From positions 62,001 to 126,000 of the forward strand of contig SFHC01000001.1 of assembly GCA_004555725.1 (NCBI GenBank): a stretch of 64,000 nucleotides of DNA. The letters are read 5' to 3'. Shown here piece after piece: positions 38,188 to 46,632 of this stretch (positions are counted from its first letter, which is position 1; each line of letters begins with the position of its first letter). The stretch is from [Eubacterium] saphenum (GTDB taxonomy: Bacteria; Bacillota; Clostridia; Peptostreptococcales; Anaerovoracaceae). Below the pieces are notes generated by a model that saw only the letters and a program-made list of their open reading frames with translations, was not told where the DNA came from and searched no databases. The translations under genes were made by a program, and so were the position numbers.

Positions 38188-39174
38188 ATGCTGCTTTTGT
38201 CTAAGAAAGATATTGAATCGGTTGTATCGATGCAGGAGATCATCGACGCGGACATTCAGGCGTTTAAGATGGTCAGTGAGAAGAGTGCGGATATTCCCCT
38301 CAGGACCAGGATTCCGGCGCCGAAGGAGGATGGAAATTTCCTGTTTATGCCGGCCTATGCGGAGCAGATGGACGCCGCGGCGCTGAAAGTTGTAAATATT
38401 TTTCCGCACAACCGTGAGAAGAACATGGACACGGCACCTGCGCAGATTCTGTACATCGACGGAGAGACTGGATACATTACCGCGATGCTGGACGGAAATT
38501 TTGTGACACAGCTGAGGACGGGAGCGGCATCGGGAGCGGCGTTCCAGCTTCTGGCGCGTAAGGATGCTGAAGTCGGCGCGCTGTTCGGCACGGGCAGTCA
38601 GGCGGAGCAGCAGCTTTCTGCCATGCTGACGGCGTGCGATCTTAAGGAGGTCCGGATTTTCAGCCGCAATCAGGAAAGAAGAGATGCGTTTGCGGCGTCG
38701 ATGCAGGAGAAATTTCAGTCGTCTGGAGTGAATATTGTCAGTGCGCAGTCATCCGATGAGGCGGTGGAGGATGCCGATGTGATCATCACGGTGACGTCCT
38801 CGCCGGTGCCGGTGTTCGACGGGAGCAAGGTCAAGTCGGGATGCATGATCAGCTGCATCGGAACGTATGAACCGGAGAAGCATGAGCTGGATCCTGCTGT
38901 TCTGCCGCGCGCGTCCAAGATCTACTGCGATTCTGTGGACGCTGTTCTTGCGGAGAGTGGGGATCTGCTGATTCCGCTTGGAGACGGCACGATTTCCAGA
39001 GACGATGTGACCGGAGAACTCGGTCAGGTTGCAGAAGGGGCCATTCCGGGACGCGAAAATGATGAGGAGATCATAGTATTTGAGTCTGTCGGCGTCGCGG
39101 TGCAGGATCTCTGTGCGGCAAAGGTCATTCTGGCCAAGGCGGAAAGCGCGGGAGCCGGAACGCGCTGGGAATAA
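38188..39174 (+). CDS. ornithine cyclodeaminase / mu-crystallin family dehydrogenase
   Basis: NAD(P)-dependent enzyme of 328 residues in the ornithine cyclodeaminase/mu-crystallin family, which also contains alanine dehydrogenases and ketimine reductases. The nucleotide-binding motif GTGSQAEQQLSAM is near 133, the substrate region PLRTRIPAP near 39, and VTQLRTGAASGAAFQLLA near 107. Family members are hard to separate by sequence. The next gene is a Na+:alanine symporter, which makes an alanine-related or similar amino acid role plausible. An AATGGAGG-type ribosome site lies upstream. Confidence 0.85.
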   Translation: MLLLSKKDIESVVSMQEIIDADIQAFKMVSEKSADIPLRTRIPAPKEDGNFLFMPAYAEQMDAAALKVVNIFPHNREKNMDTAPAQILYIDGETGYITAMLDGNFVTQLRTGAASGAAFQLLARKDAEVGALFGTGSQAEQQLSAMLTACDLKEVRIFSRNQERRDAFAASMQEKFQSSGVNIVSAQSSDEAVEDADVIITVTSSPVPVFDGSKVKSGCMISCIGTYEPEKHELDPAVLPRASKIYCDSVDAVLAESGDLLIPLGDGTISRDDVTGELGQVAEGAIPGRENDEEIIVFESVGVAVQDLCAAKVILAKAESAGAGTRWE

Positions 39175-39212
39175 TACCAGCTGCACGGGCTGATATAACC
39201 TAATATGATAGT

Positions 39213-39257
39213 AAAATAACTTTCGCTGATATTCTGATATTGGTGAAAGTTATTTTT
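39213..39257 (+). terminator. terminator after the cyclodeaminase-family gene
   Basis: AAAATAACTTTC (39213-39224) pairs perfectly with GAAAGTTATTTT (39245-39256); the inner 8 positions also pair with wobbles, leaving a TCTG loop. The arms are AT-rich and end in a T run, so it could work in both directions. Confidence 0.8.
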
Positions 39258-39614
39258 ATGTGTTAATAAATATACATATATAAATACGCACAAATAATGA
39301 AAATAAATTCTTATTTGTACAACTGAAATATGTCGTATTTAGAGCATGCGGAATAATTTTATTCGTGCATATCTGAAAATTACTTCAATATCATGAACTG
39401 ATAATTGGAATTATTTATAATGAAAATATGAATAATTCATGTGCTGTACACAAATAATACATAATACTGTACAAAATCAGATACAATATTGGCAAGCACG
39501 ATTATTTTGCTGGCGTCATTATTGAACTTGATTATAAAATAAGGTCAGTTGATTACGGAAGTTATGTAAGAACGGAAAAGAAAATATGTTATGTGATATG
39601 AAAGGAGTTTCACT
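39258..39614 (+). other. AT-rich intergenic region with TGTACA repeats
   Basis: No coding frame is supported. TTGTACAA at about 39315 and CTGTACA at about 39444 and 39467 (23 bases apart) recur within it, and a TACAAT near 39482 could be a -10 without a clear -35. It is probably the control region of the symporter gene. Confidence 0.4.
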
Positions 39615-41114
39615 ATGCACTCGATTGCTGGGGTAATTTATTCACTGTATGAGGTATTATGGGGTCCGCCGATGCTGATTCTGCTGATCGGAACGGGCAT
39701 CTTTATGACCATCCGCACAAAGGGCTTCCAGTTCCGGAAGTTCGGACTGGCTATGAAGAACACGGTCGGAAAGCTTTTTGACAAGACCGATGTTAAAGAA
39801 GGTTCGCTTTCTCCGGTGCAGGCAATGACCACTGCGCTTGCCGGAACAGTAGGAACCGGAAATATCGCAGGTGTAACCGGCGCTATCGCGCTCGGCGGAC
39901 CGGGAGCTGTTTTCTGGATGTGGGTTTCCGCGATGTTCGGAATGGTCACCAAGTTTTCTGAGGTAACGCTTTCTGTACGCTACCGTGAAAAGAATGAGCT
40001 GGGCGACTGGGTCGGCGGACCGATGTACTACATCAAGAACGGCCTCGGCAAGCACTGGAAATGGCTCGGTGTACTGTTCTCCCTGTTTGCGGCGATCGCA
40101 GCAATGGGAATCGGAAACATGACACAGATTAACACGATTGTTACATCTGTAGGTTCCATTTTCACACAGTTCAATCCGGCAACTACAACAGCACAGCTGA
40201 AAACAATCTATCTGGTTGTCGGCATCATCGTTGCGATTCTGACCACTATGGTACTGTTCGGAGGACTGAACAGAATCGGCGCCGTAACGGAAAAACTCGT
40301 GCCGGGAATGGCCATGCTGTATGTTCTTTCCGCTGTTGTCGTAGTTGTGTTCAACTACAGAAATATCGGACCAGTCTTTGCAGACATCTTCAAGTATGCG
40401 TTTAATCCGCAGGCTGTAGGCGGCGGACTTGCAGGAACAGGAATCAAAATCACCATGCAGATGGGAATCGGAAGAGGAATCTTTTCCAATGAAGCTGGTC
40501 TCGGTTCTGCGCCGATCGCCCACGCAGCTGCTGATACCGACCATCCGGTAAGACAGGGTATGTTCGGAATCTTTGAGGTATTTGCCGCATCTATGGTCAT
40601 CTGCACATTTACAGCTCTTGCTGTACTGACATCCGGAGTTGCCGGAAACTTCTACGGAAAGAGCGCAGGAACCAACATGGCAATCTCCGCATTCAGCACA
40701 ACATTCGGAGGCAAGCTCGCTGCGATTATCATCGCGCTGTGCATCACCATGTTCGCGCTGTCCACAATCCTGAGCTGGAGTCTGTACGGAACCAGATGCG
40801 CAGAGTTCCTCTTCGGAACCAAGATCATCAAGCCGTACCAGATCGTATTTGTAGCGTTTGTTGTTATCGGAGCGGTAACAAAGATGGATCTCGTATGGAC
40901 CATTGCCGATGACCTGAATGCGATGATGGCTATTCCGAACCTGATTGCAGTCATCGCGCTTTCACCGGAAATCATCCGCCTGATCAAGGACTTCCTCAGC
41001 GACGATCCGCAGTACACCTGTGAGCGTCTTGAGGCTGAGGCAGAAAAGAGACGCCTGGCAGAGTACCACCTGGAGAAGAAGTCCTCTGCAGAGAAGACAG
41101 GAACCAACAACTAA
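39615..41114 (+). CDS. sodium:alanine symporter, AGCS family
   Basis: Na+-coupled amino acid (alanine/glycine) transporter of 499 residues with about ten hydrophobic segments. Family hallmarks include FQFRKFGLAMKNT near 35, ALAGTVGTGNIAGVTGAIALGGPGAVFWMW near 75-105, and GRGIFSNEAGLGSAPIAHAAADTDHPVRQG near 297. The C-terminus is a charged cytoplasmic tail. AAAGGAG precedes the ATG. It is flanked on both sides by terminators, so it is probably transcribed alone. Uptake of alanine or glycine fits the amino-acid-fermenting character of the window. Confidence 0.93.
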   Translation: MHSIAGVIYSLYEVLWGPPMLILLIGTGIFMTIRTKGFQFRKFGLAMKNTVGKLFDKTDVKEGSLSPVQAMTTALAGTVGTGNIAGVTGAIALGGPGAVFWMWVSAMFGMVTKFSEVTLSVRYREKNELGDWVGGPMYYIKNGLGKHWKWLGVLFSLFAAIAAMGIGNMTQINTIVTSVGSIFTQFNPATTTAQLKTIYLVVGIIVAILTTMVLFGGLNRIGAVTEKLVPGMAMLYVLSAVVVVVFNYRNIGPVFADIFKYAFNPQAVGGGLAGTGIKITMQMGIGRGIFSNEAGLGSAPIAHAAADTDHPVRQGMFGIFEVFAASMVICTFTALAVLTSGVAGNFYGKSAGTNMAISAFSTTFGGKLAAIIIALCITMFALSTILSWSLYGTRCAEFLFGTKIIKPYQIVFVAFVVIGAVTKMDLVWTIADDLNAMMAIPNLIAVIALSPEIIRLIKDFLSDDPQYTCERLEAEAEKRRLAEYHLEKKSSAEKTGTNN

Positions 41115-41265
41115 TACCGGATATGAAGCGATTCCGGAACATGCTGGTTCTGAAAACTGAATAACAGACAGTATATAGCGCTTTTATAAACCGCTAACCT
41201 CATATAGAGCCGTTGCAGTATGCAGCTTCAGGTTCTGAACGCATTGATTTTCATCCTCACTTGTT

Positions 41266-41300
41266 CAGAGCCGCTGCCATGCCGCAGCGGCTCTGTTTTT
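41266..41300 (+). terminator. rho-independent terminator after the symporter gene
   Basis: Perfect 12-base stem CAGAGCCGCTGC/GCAGCGGCTCTG with a 6-base loop, then TTTTT. It lies about 150 bases after the symporter stop. Confidence 0.9.
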
Positions 41301-41346
41301 ATGTGCCAAATAGTATCTATTCTGCTTTACGTACGGGCCGTCTGAA

Positions 41347-41476
41347 TGTAAATCTCACCGCAGATCAAATGTAAAATCAAACGGGTTTTACAAAAATAAA
41401 ACCCGGAAGGCTTGAAAATGCACAGGGTTCCTGTATTTTACATAGGTTTTACAAAGATAAGATTTCTTACTTTACA
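41347..41476 (+). promoter_or_regulatory. candidate Pho box array upstream of pstS
   Basis: TTTACA occurs at 41387, 41437, 41448 and 41471, and its complement TGTAAA at 41347 and 41370. The 41437/41448 pair is spaced 11 bases, one helical turn, as in PhoP/PhoB binding sites, and other spacings are 23 bases. The array ends about 130 bases before pstS, and the matching response regulator gene is in the same cluster. Confidence 0.6.
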
Positions 41477-41603
41477 TGGATTTCGTAGACTGTTAACTGT
41501 CGAAGGGAGATAGAAAGAAACGCATCGAAGAATCGACTTCAGATGATCCCTCCGGCTGACTGATTGGATCATAATGCTTTTTGCAATATGAGAAAGGAGA
41601 AAC

Positions 41604-42524
41604 ATGATGTTATCAGGCAAAAAAATGAAATCACACGAAAAGTTAAAGGCGGCGGCAGTCCTCGTATTAATCGTCGCGATTATGATGGCCTTCACGGCAT
41701 GCGGAGGCTCCAAGAGCTCATCAGGCTCCGGAAGTTCATCCGGAGGAAAACTCTCTGCATCCGGCTCCTCTGCACTTCAGCCTCTGGCTAAGCAGGCAGC
41801 AGATGACTATATGAAGGATCATTCCGGCGTATCCATTACAGTAAGCGGCGGCGGAAGCGGAACCGGACTGAAGCAGGTTTCGGAAGGATCCGTAGATATT
41901 GGAAACTCCGATGTAGAAGCTGCTGAGAAGCTGGACAAGGACGCGGCATCCAAGCTGAAGGATCACAAGGTTGCGTTGGTAACGGTTGCACCGGTTATAA
42001 ATTCCAAGCTCGGCGTGAAGAACCTCACTACCAAGCAGCTGATCGGAATCTTCACCGGAGAGATCAAGAACTGGAAAGAAGTCGGCGGACCGGATCTGAA
42101 GATCATGCTCGTAACTCGTCCGGATTCCTCCGGTACAAGAGCTCTGTTCAAGCAGTACGCTATGGAAGGTAAGGAAGAGGCCTCCAAGTCTGCACTGGAA
42201 ACTGACGACTCCGGCACACTGATGGAGACGGTTGAGAAGAATAAGGGCGCGATCGGATATGTTGCACTGTCCTACCTCACGGATACCAAGAAGGCTGTTG
42301 CAGTAAGCATTGACGGTGTTGAACCGACACTGGAGAACACCTATAACGGCAAGTACAACGTATGGGGATATGAGCACATGTATACCAAGGGCGACGGATC
42401 CAAGACTGCACAACAGTTCATCAAATTCCTGAGCGGCAAGAGCTATGTCAAGGAAGTAGAGAAGATGGGCTACGGCGCAATCTCCAAGCTGACCGACAAG
42501 GCGGCTCAGAATCATGACAAATAA
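41604..42524 (+). CDS. pstS: phosphate ABC transporter substrate-binding lipoprotein
   Basis: Binds phosphate outside the membrane for the Pst importer. The N-terminus is a lipoprotein signal peptide (VLIVAIMMAFTACGG) with the lipobox Cys near residue 33, then a Ser/Gly linker. The phosphate-binding loops are recognisable: SGSSALQPLA, SGGGSGTGLKQVSEG and TRPDSSGTRALFKQYA. 306 residues. AAAGGAG precedes two adjacent ATGs. It overlaps pstC by 11 bases, and the whole pstSCAB-phoU-phoPR run looks like one phosphate-starvation operon. Confidence 0.96.
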   Translation: MMLSGKKMKSHEKLKAAAVLVLIVAIMMAFTACGGSKSSSGSGSSSGGKLSASGSSALQPLAKQAADDYMKDHSGVSITVSGGGSGTGLKQVSEGSVDIGNSDVEAAEKLDKDAASKLKDHKVALVTVAPVINSKLGVKNLTTKQLIGIFTGEIKNWKEVGGPDLKIMLVTRPDSSGTRALFKQYAMEGKEEASKSALETDDSGTLMETVEKNKGAIGYVALSYLTDTKKAVAVSIDGVEPTLENTYNGKYNVWGYEHMYTKGDGSKTAQQFIKFLSGKSYVKEVEKMGYGAISKLTDKAAQNHDK

Positions 42525-43422
42525 AGCTGCATCAAGACAGCGCAAAGAGACAGCCTGCAAAACACTCGTTATGGTTTGCGGGCTTCTCATTATCGCTCTC
42601 GTCATTGTCATCGCGCTGTTTCTGGTCATAAAAGGGAGCGGCACTTTTATTCAATATCACCACAGCATCGGAGAGTTCCTGTTTTCCAAAGACTGGGCAC
42701 CTTCCGACACGCCGGGTCAGGGCGGCGGAATAGTCGGCGCGTTTGTCTATATTATGGGATCTGTCTATACCTGCGCGCTTGCTCTTCTGATTGCTGTCCC
42801 GTTCAGCCTGGCTGCAGCGATATTCCTCGCGGAAATCTCTCCGAAGTTCGGAGCCAAGTTTCTGCAGCCGGCGGTTGAAATCTTTGTCGGCATTCCGTCG
42901 GTTGTATACGGCTGGGTCGGCATGACCGTTCTGGTACCGTTCATCTCTCATAAATTGCACGCGCCGATGGGCGGATATTCTGTCCTGGCAGCGGGAATCG
43001 TTCTGGCTGTGATGATCATGCCGACGATCACGACTCTGTCTGCAGACGCGCTGCGTTCGCTCCCGGACCGGTGCAAGATGGGCGCGCTGGGAATGGGCGC
43101 GACGAGATGGCAGTCCATCTATACGATTCAGGTGCCGATGGCCAAGAGCGGCATCATCACAGGAGTGATCCTGGGACTGAGCCGCGCGCTCGGCGAGACA
43201 CTGGCAGTAGCGATGGTTATCGGAAAGACGAGGGTTCTTCCGAAGGGAATTCTCTATCCGACGAACAACCTGACCGCCGCAATCGCCGCAGACATGGGAA
43301 ATACAGCCAACGGCAGCGAGTATAACCTGGCTCTCTGGAGTATGGCCTTGCTGCTTCTGATTTTGTCCCTGCTGTGTATCGCGGTCATCCACCTGACTCT
43401 GAAGAAAAAGAAAGCATATTAA
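42514..43422 (+). CDS. pstC: phosphate ABC transporter permease PstC
   Basis: One of two membrane subunits of the phosphate importer; 302 residues with about six hydrophobic segments. The binding-protein-dependent transport signature is in the loop ALRSLPDRCKMGALGMGATRWQSIYTIQVP near 185-210, where it contacts PstB. The start overlaps the 3' end of pstS by 11 bases, which suggests coupled translation. The periplasmic loop SKDWAPSDTPGQGGGIVGAFVYIMGS is typical of PstC. Confidence 0.95.
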   Translation: MTNKAASRQRKETACKTLVMVCGLLIIALVIVIALFLVIKGSGTFIQYHHSIGEFLFSKDWAPSDTPGQGGGIVGAFVYIMGSVYTCALALLIAVPFSLAAAIFLAEISPKFGAKFLQPAVEIFVGIPSVVYGWVGMTVLVPFISHKLHAPMGGYSVLAAGIVLAVMIMPTITTLSADALRSLPDRCKMGALGMGATRWQSIYTIQVPMAKSGIITGVILGLSRALGETLAVAMVIGKTRVLPKGILYPTNNLTAAIAADMGNTANGSEYNLALWSMALLLLILSLLCIAVIHLTLKKKKAY

Positions 43423-43441
43423 CCGGAAAGGAAGAGTGTAT

Positions 43442-44329
43442 ATGAAGGAAAAAAATGTACATGCGAGATCGAGAGGTGTCGATCACTTCATGACCGGTGT
43501 GTTCTATACCGTCGGAGGAAGCGCTATTCTGCTGCTTCTGATTCTTGCGGGCTATATCATCATTAAGGGGATTAGAAGCTATTATCCGGGCGTTCTGGGA
43601 TTCAGCTCTGAGGGTATCGGAAACCAGTTGTTTAATACGATCTATCTGGTGGTGCTCTCGCTGATTGTCAGTGTACCGCTCGGGATGGCGGCAGGAACGT
43701 ATCTGTCGGAATATGCGAAGCAGGGAAAGCTGACGGAGATTATCACGATGTCGATCGAAGCACTGAGCTCGCTCCCGTCGATTGTCATCGGTCTGTTCGG
43801 ATATCTGGTGTTCATCTTGATGACGGGTGCGCAGAGCAATCTGATCGCTGGCGCCATGGTTGTCACGATCCTGAGTATTCCGCAGATTACTTCTACGACA
43901 CGGGACGCGCTGAGAGCGCTTCCGGATTACTATCGCTCCGGCAGTATCGGGCTTGGAGCATCGACATTCCAGACAATCTGGCATGTCCTGATTCCGGCGT
44001 GCATCCCGAGAGTGGTAACTGGAATTATTCTGGTCGCCGGACGTGGATTCGGTGAAGCGGCGGCCCTGCTGTACACGACCGGACAGAGCACGATCATCGA
44101 CTGGAGCAACTGGAATCTGGCGTCGTCGACTTGTCCGCTGAATCCGTTCCGTCCCGGCGAAACGCTTGCGCTTCACGTATGGATGATGCGTACTGAGGGA
44201 AGCATGGTTCAGCATTCTACGGAGATTGCCAATATCTCATCCATGATTTTAGTCATCGCCGTACTGATCTTCAATCTGGCGGCGCGTCTGCTCTCAGCCA
44301 GAATTGTAAAGAAGAACCGCGGAGCATAA
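43442..44329 (+). CDS. pstA: phosphate ABC transporter permease PstA
   Basis: Second membrane subunit, about 295 residues. The EAA-type loop TTRDALRALPDYYRSGSIGLGASTFQTIWHVLIPACIPRV is near 150-190 and several hydrophobic helices are present. The ATG at 43442 is preferred to the GTG two codons earlier because AAAGGAAG then has proper spacing. It follows pstC by 19 bases. The family member is full length and shows no unusual insertion. Confidence 0.94.
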   Translation: MKEKNVHARSRGVDHFMTGVFYTVGGSAILLLLILAGYIIIKGIRSYYPGVLGFSSEGIGNQLFNTIYLVVLSLIVSVPLGMAAGTYLSEYAKQGKLTEIITMSIEALSSLPSIVIGLFGYLVFILMTGAQSNLIAGAMVVTILSIPQITSTTRDALRALPDYYRSGSIGLGASTFQTIWHVLIPACIPRVVTGIILVAGRGFGEAAALLYTTGQSTIIDWSNWNLASSTCPLNPFRPGETLALHVWMMRTEGSMVQHSTEIANISSMILVIAVLIFNLAARLLSARIVKKNRGA

Positions 44330-44368
44330 AAAATGTGCGGGAAGGCACACTTGAGGAGTATACAGAAT

Positions 44369-45133
44369 ATGAGCGAGAATAAAGATAAAATTGTCGTGGA
44401 TCATATGGATCTTTATTACGGCGATTTTCACGCCCTGAAGGACATCAGTCTGAGGATGCCGGAACATGAGATTACGGCGTATATCGGACCTTCCGGATGT
44501 GGAAAGTCGACGCTGCTGAAGTCCCTGAACAGGATGAATGATCTGGTTGAGGGCTGCAGGATTACAGGAAAGATCACGATCGACGGACAGGATATTTATG
44601 ATAAGAAGATTGATGTCAACCAGCTGAGAAAACGGGTAGGCATGGTATTCCAGCAGCCGAATCCGTTCGACATGTCGATTTACGATAACGTCGCTTACGG
44701 GCCGAGAATTCATGGAATCAAGAACCGTTCTGCGCTGGACCAAATTGTCGAAAAGTCTCTGAAAGGAGCAGGTCTCTGGGATGAGGTGAAGGACAGACTG
44801 AAGAGGAATGCGATCGGCATGTCTGGAGGTCAGCAGCAGAGAATCTGCATCGCCAGAGCCCTTGCAGTGGAGCCAGACATCCTGCTGATGGATGAGCCGA
44901 CCAGTGCGCTTGACCCGATTTCCACGTCGGCGATCGAGGATCTGGCGATGGAGCTGAAGGAGAAGTACACGATCGTCATCGTCACGCATAACATGCAGCA
45001 GGCCGTGCGTATCTCTGACCGCACAGCATTCTTCTACCTCGGAGAAATGGTAGAGTATGCGCCGACCGATCAGCTGTTCTCCAATCCGCAGAGCAAGAAA
45101 ACAGAAGAGTACATTACGGGGAGGTTCGGTTAA
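44369..45133 (+). CDS. pstB: phosphate ABC transporter ATP-binding protein
   Basis: ATPase that powers phosphate import; about 254 residues. Walker A is GPSGCGKST near 39, the Q-loop VFQQPNPFDMSIYDNVAYGPRIHG near 90, the ABC signature MSGGQQQR near 152, and Walker B LLMDEPTSALD near 172. The ATG at 44369 is used because GAGGAG lies 10 bases upstream; the in-frame ATG at 44333 has no such site. Its stop codon overlaps the phoU start (TAATG). Confidence 0.96.
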   Translation: MSENKDKIVVDHMDLYYGDFHALKDISLRMPEHEITAYIGPSGCGKSTLLKSLNRMNDLVEGCRITGKITIDGQDIYDKKIDVNQLRKRVGMVFQQPNPFDMSIYDNVAYGPRIHGIKNRSALDQIVEKSLKGAGLWDEVKDRLKRNAIGMSGGQQQRICIARALAVEPDILLMDEPTSALDPISTSAIEDLAMELKEKYTIVIVTHNMQQAVRISDRTAFFYLGEMVEYAPTDQLFSNPQSKKTEEYITGRFG

Positions 45134-45846
45134 TGAGAATCCATTATCGGGAGCAGCTTGAAACACTGCATCTGCAGCTGATTGAAATGGGTGCTGCAGC
45201 AGTTGACGCAATTGATACAGCTATGCGTGCTGTGTTTGACCATGATCTTGCGCTTGCAAAAAAAGTAGGAACGATGGAAGGAAGCATGGATGAAGCAGAA
45301 CGTGAAATCCAGTCTCTCTGCCTGAAACTGCTCCTTGGCCAGCAGCCGGTAGCCGGAGATCTGCGTCAGGTTTCCGCGACTATGCATATGATTTCCGATC
45401 TGGAGCGTGTCGGCGATCTGGCAGAGGATATCGCAGAGGTCGCGCCGTACATTGAAGATGATGAACTCCTTGAGGTCGTTAATCTGAAAGACATGGCCGA
45501 TGCCGCCTGCGGGATGGTTTCTGACAGCCTGAATGCGTATGTCAAGCAAGATGTGAAACTTGCGCATGATGTAATCCAAAGAGATGATATCGTTGACCGC
45601 GAGCTGACCTATGCCAAGAAAAAATGGGTTGAACTCGTCTATGACGCAGAAGGGAAAAAGGTAAGAGATTCTGCAGAGGAATTTGCAGATATCCTGATGA
45701 TTTCCAAGTACCTGGAGCGAGTAGCCGACCATGCGACCAATGTCGCTGAATGGGTTATCTATGCGGTGGATGGAATCCTGCCGGGTGATGAGACTGAATA
45801 CGAAAAGGATGCGCATTCCAAGACGGAAACTGAGAACAATGCATAG
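45133..45846 (+). CDS. phoU: phosphate signalling regulator PhoU
   Basis: Helical metal-binding protein that couples PstB to the PhoR kinase and damps the Pho response when phosphate is plentiful. 237 residues in two PhoU repeats: LISDLERVGD-type motif MHMISDLERVGDLAEDIAE near 95-113 and ILMISKYLERVADHATNVAEW near 188-208. It overlaps pstB by one base, so the two are translationally coupled. Its place at the end of the pst genes and before phoPR is the usual one. Confidence 0.95.
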   Translation: MRIHYREQLETLHLQLIEMGAAAVDAIDTAMRAVFDHDLALAKKVGTMEGSMDEAEREIQSLCLKLLLGQQPVAGDLRQVSATMHMISDLERVGDLAEDIAEVAPYIEDDELLEVVNLKDMADAACGMVSDSLNAYVKQDVKLAHDVIQRDDIVDRELTYAKKKWVELVYDAEGKKVRDSAEEFADILMISKYLERVADHATNVAEWVIYAVDGILPGDETEYEKDAHSKTETENNA

Positions 45847-45957
45847 ATTTCTGGAAGAACCGGATGAATTGCGCTACAATAGAACTGCTTAACTGCATAT
45901 GATTGGCAGAGAGCAGTGTATAAGCCGAACCAGACGGACAAGGAAAAGGAGATAGAT

Positions 45958-46632
45958 GTGATTTACTGTGTCGAAGATGATGATTCCAGCAGAGAGCTGA
46001 TCCTGTACGCACTTCGCGGCGCGGATTTTAACGCAGAAGGCTTTCCGGACGGCAAGTCGCTGTTCCAGGCGCTCCGGAAGGAAATTCCGGACTTGATTCT
46101 ACTAGACATCATGCTCCCGGAGGAAGACGGCATTTCCATCCTGCAGAAACTGCGGGAGTCGCATGATACGGAGGATATTCCGGTCATCATGGAAACCGCC
46201 AAGGGTACGGAGTACGACAAGGTCCGCGGACTGGATCTGGGTGCAGACGATTACCTGGTCAAGCCGTTCGGCATGATGGAAATGCTGTCCAGAGTCCGCG
46301 CCGTACTGAGAAGAAGCGGAAAATCCTCGCAGACAAGCGTCCTGCGTCAGGACGCGATCGAACTTCAGGAGGGATCGCACCGCGTCTATTCCGGCGGCCA
46401 GGAAGTCACACTGACGCTGAAGGAGTATGAACTGCTGCACTTGTTCATGAAACATCCGGGCAGGGTGTATACCAGAGAAGAACTTCTGCGGCAGGTATGG
46501 GAAGAAGATTTTGCAGGTGAGACACGCACCGTGGACGTGCATATCGGCACACTCAGAAGCAAGCTCGGAAAGGCCGGGCAGCAGATTGAGACCGTCCGCG
46601 GCGTCGGATACCGGATGGGAGCATCACGATGA
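45958..46632 (+). CDS. phoP: OmpR/PhoB-type response regulator
   Basis: Receiver plus winged-helix regulator, about 224 residues. The acidic pair EDDD near residue 5, the phosphoacceptor Asp in LILLDIMLPEEDG near 47-59, and the KP motif in DDYLVKPFG near 100 are intact. The C-terminal wHTH ends with TRTVDVHIGTLRSKLG and VRGVGYRMG. A GTG at 45958 is chosen, as AAAAGGAG lies just upstream and the receiver then starts immediately; the frame extends 14 codons further upstream without support. It overlaps phoR by 4 bases. It is the likely reader of the TTTACA repeats at pstS. Confidence 0.92.
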   Translation: MIYCVEDDDSSRELILYALRGADFNAEGFPDGKSLFQALRKEIPDLILLDIMLPEEDGISILQKLRESHDTEDIPVIMETAKGTEYDKVRGLDLGADDYLVKPFGMMEMLSRVRAVLRRSGKSSQTSVLRQDAIELQEGSHRVYSGGQEVTLTLKEYELLHLFMKHPGRVYTREELLRQVWEEDFAGETRTVDVHIGTLRSKLGKAGQQIETVRGVGYRMGASR

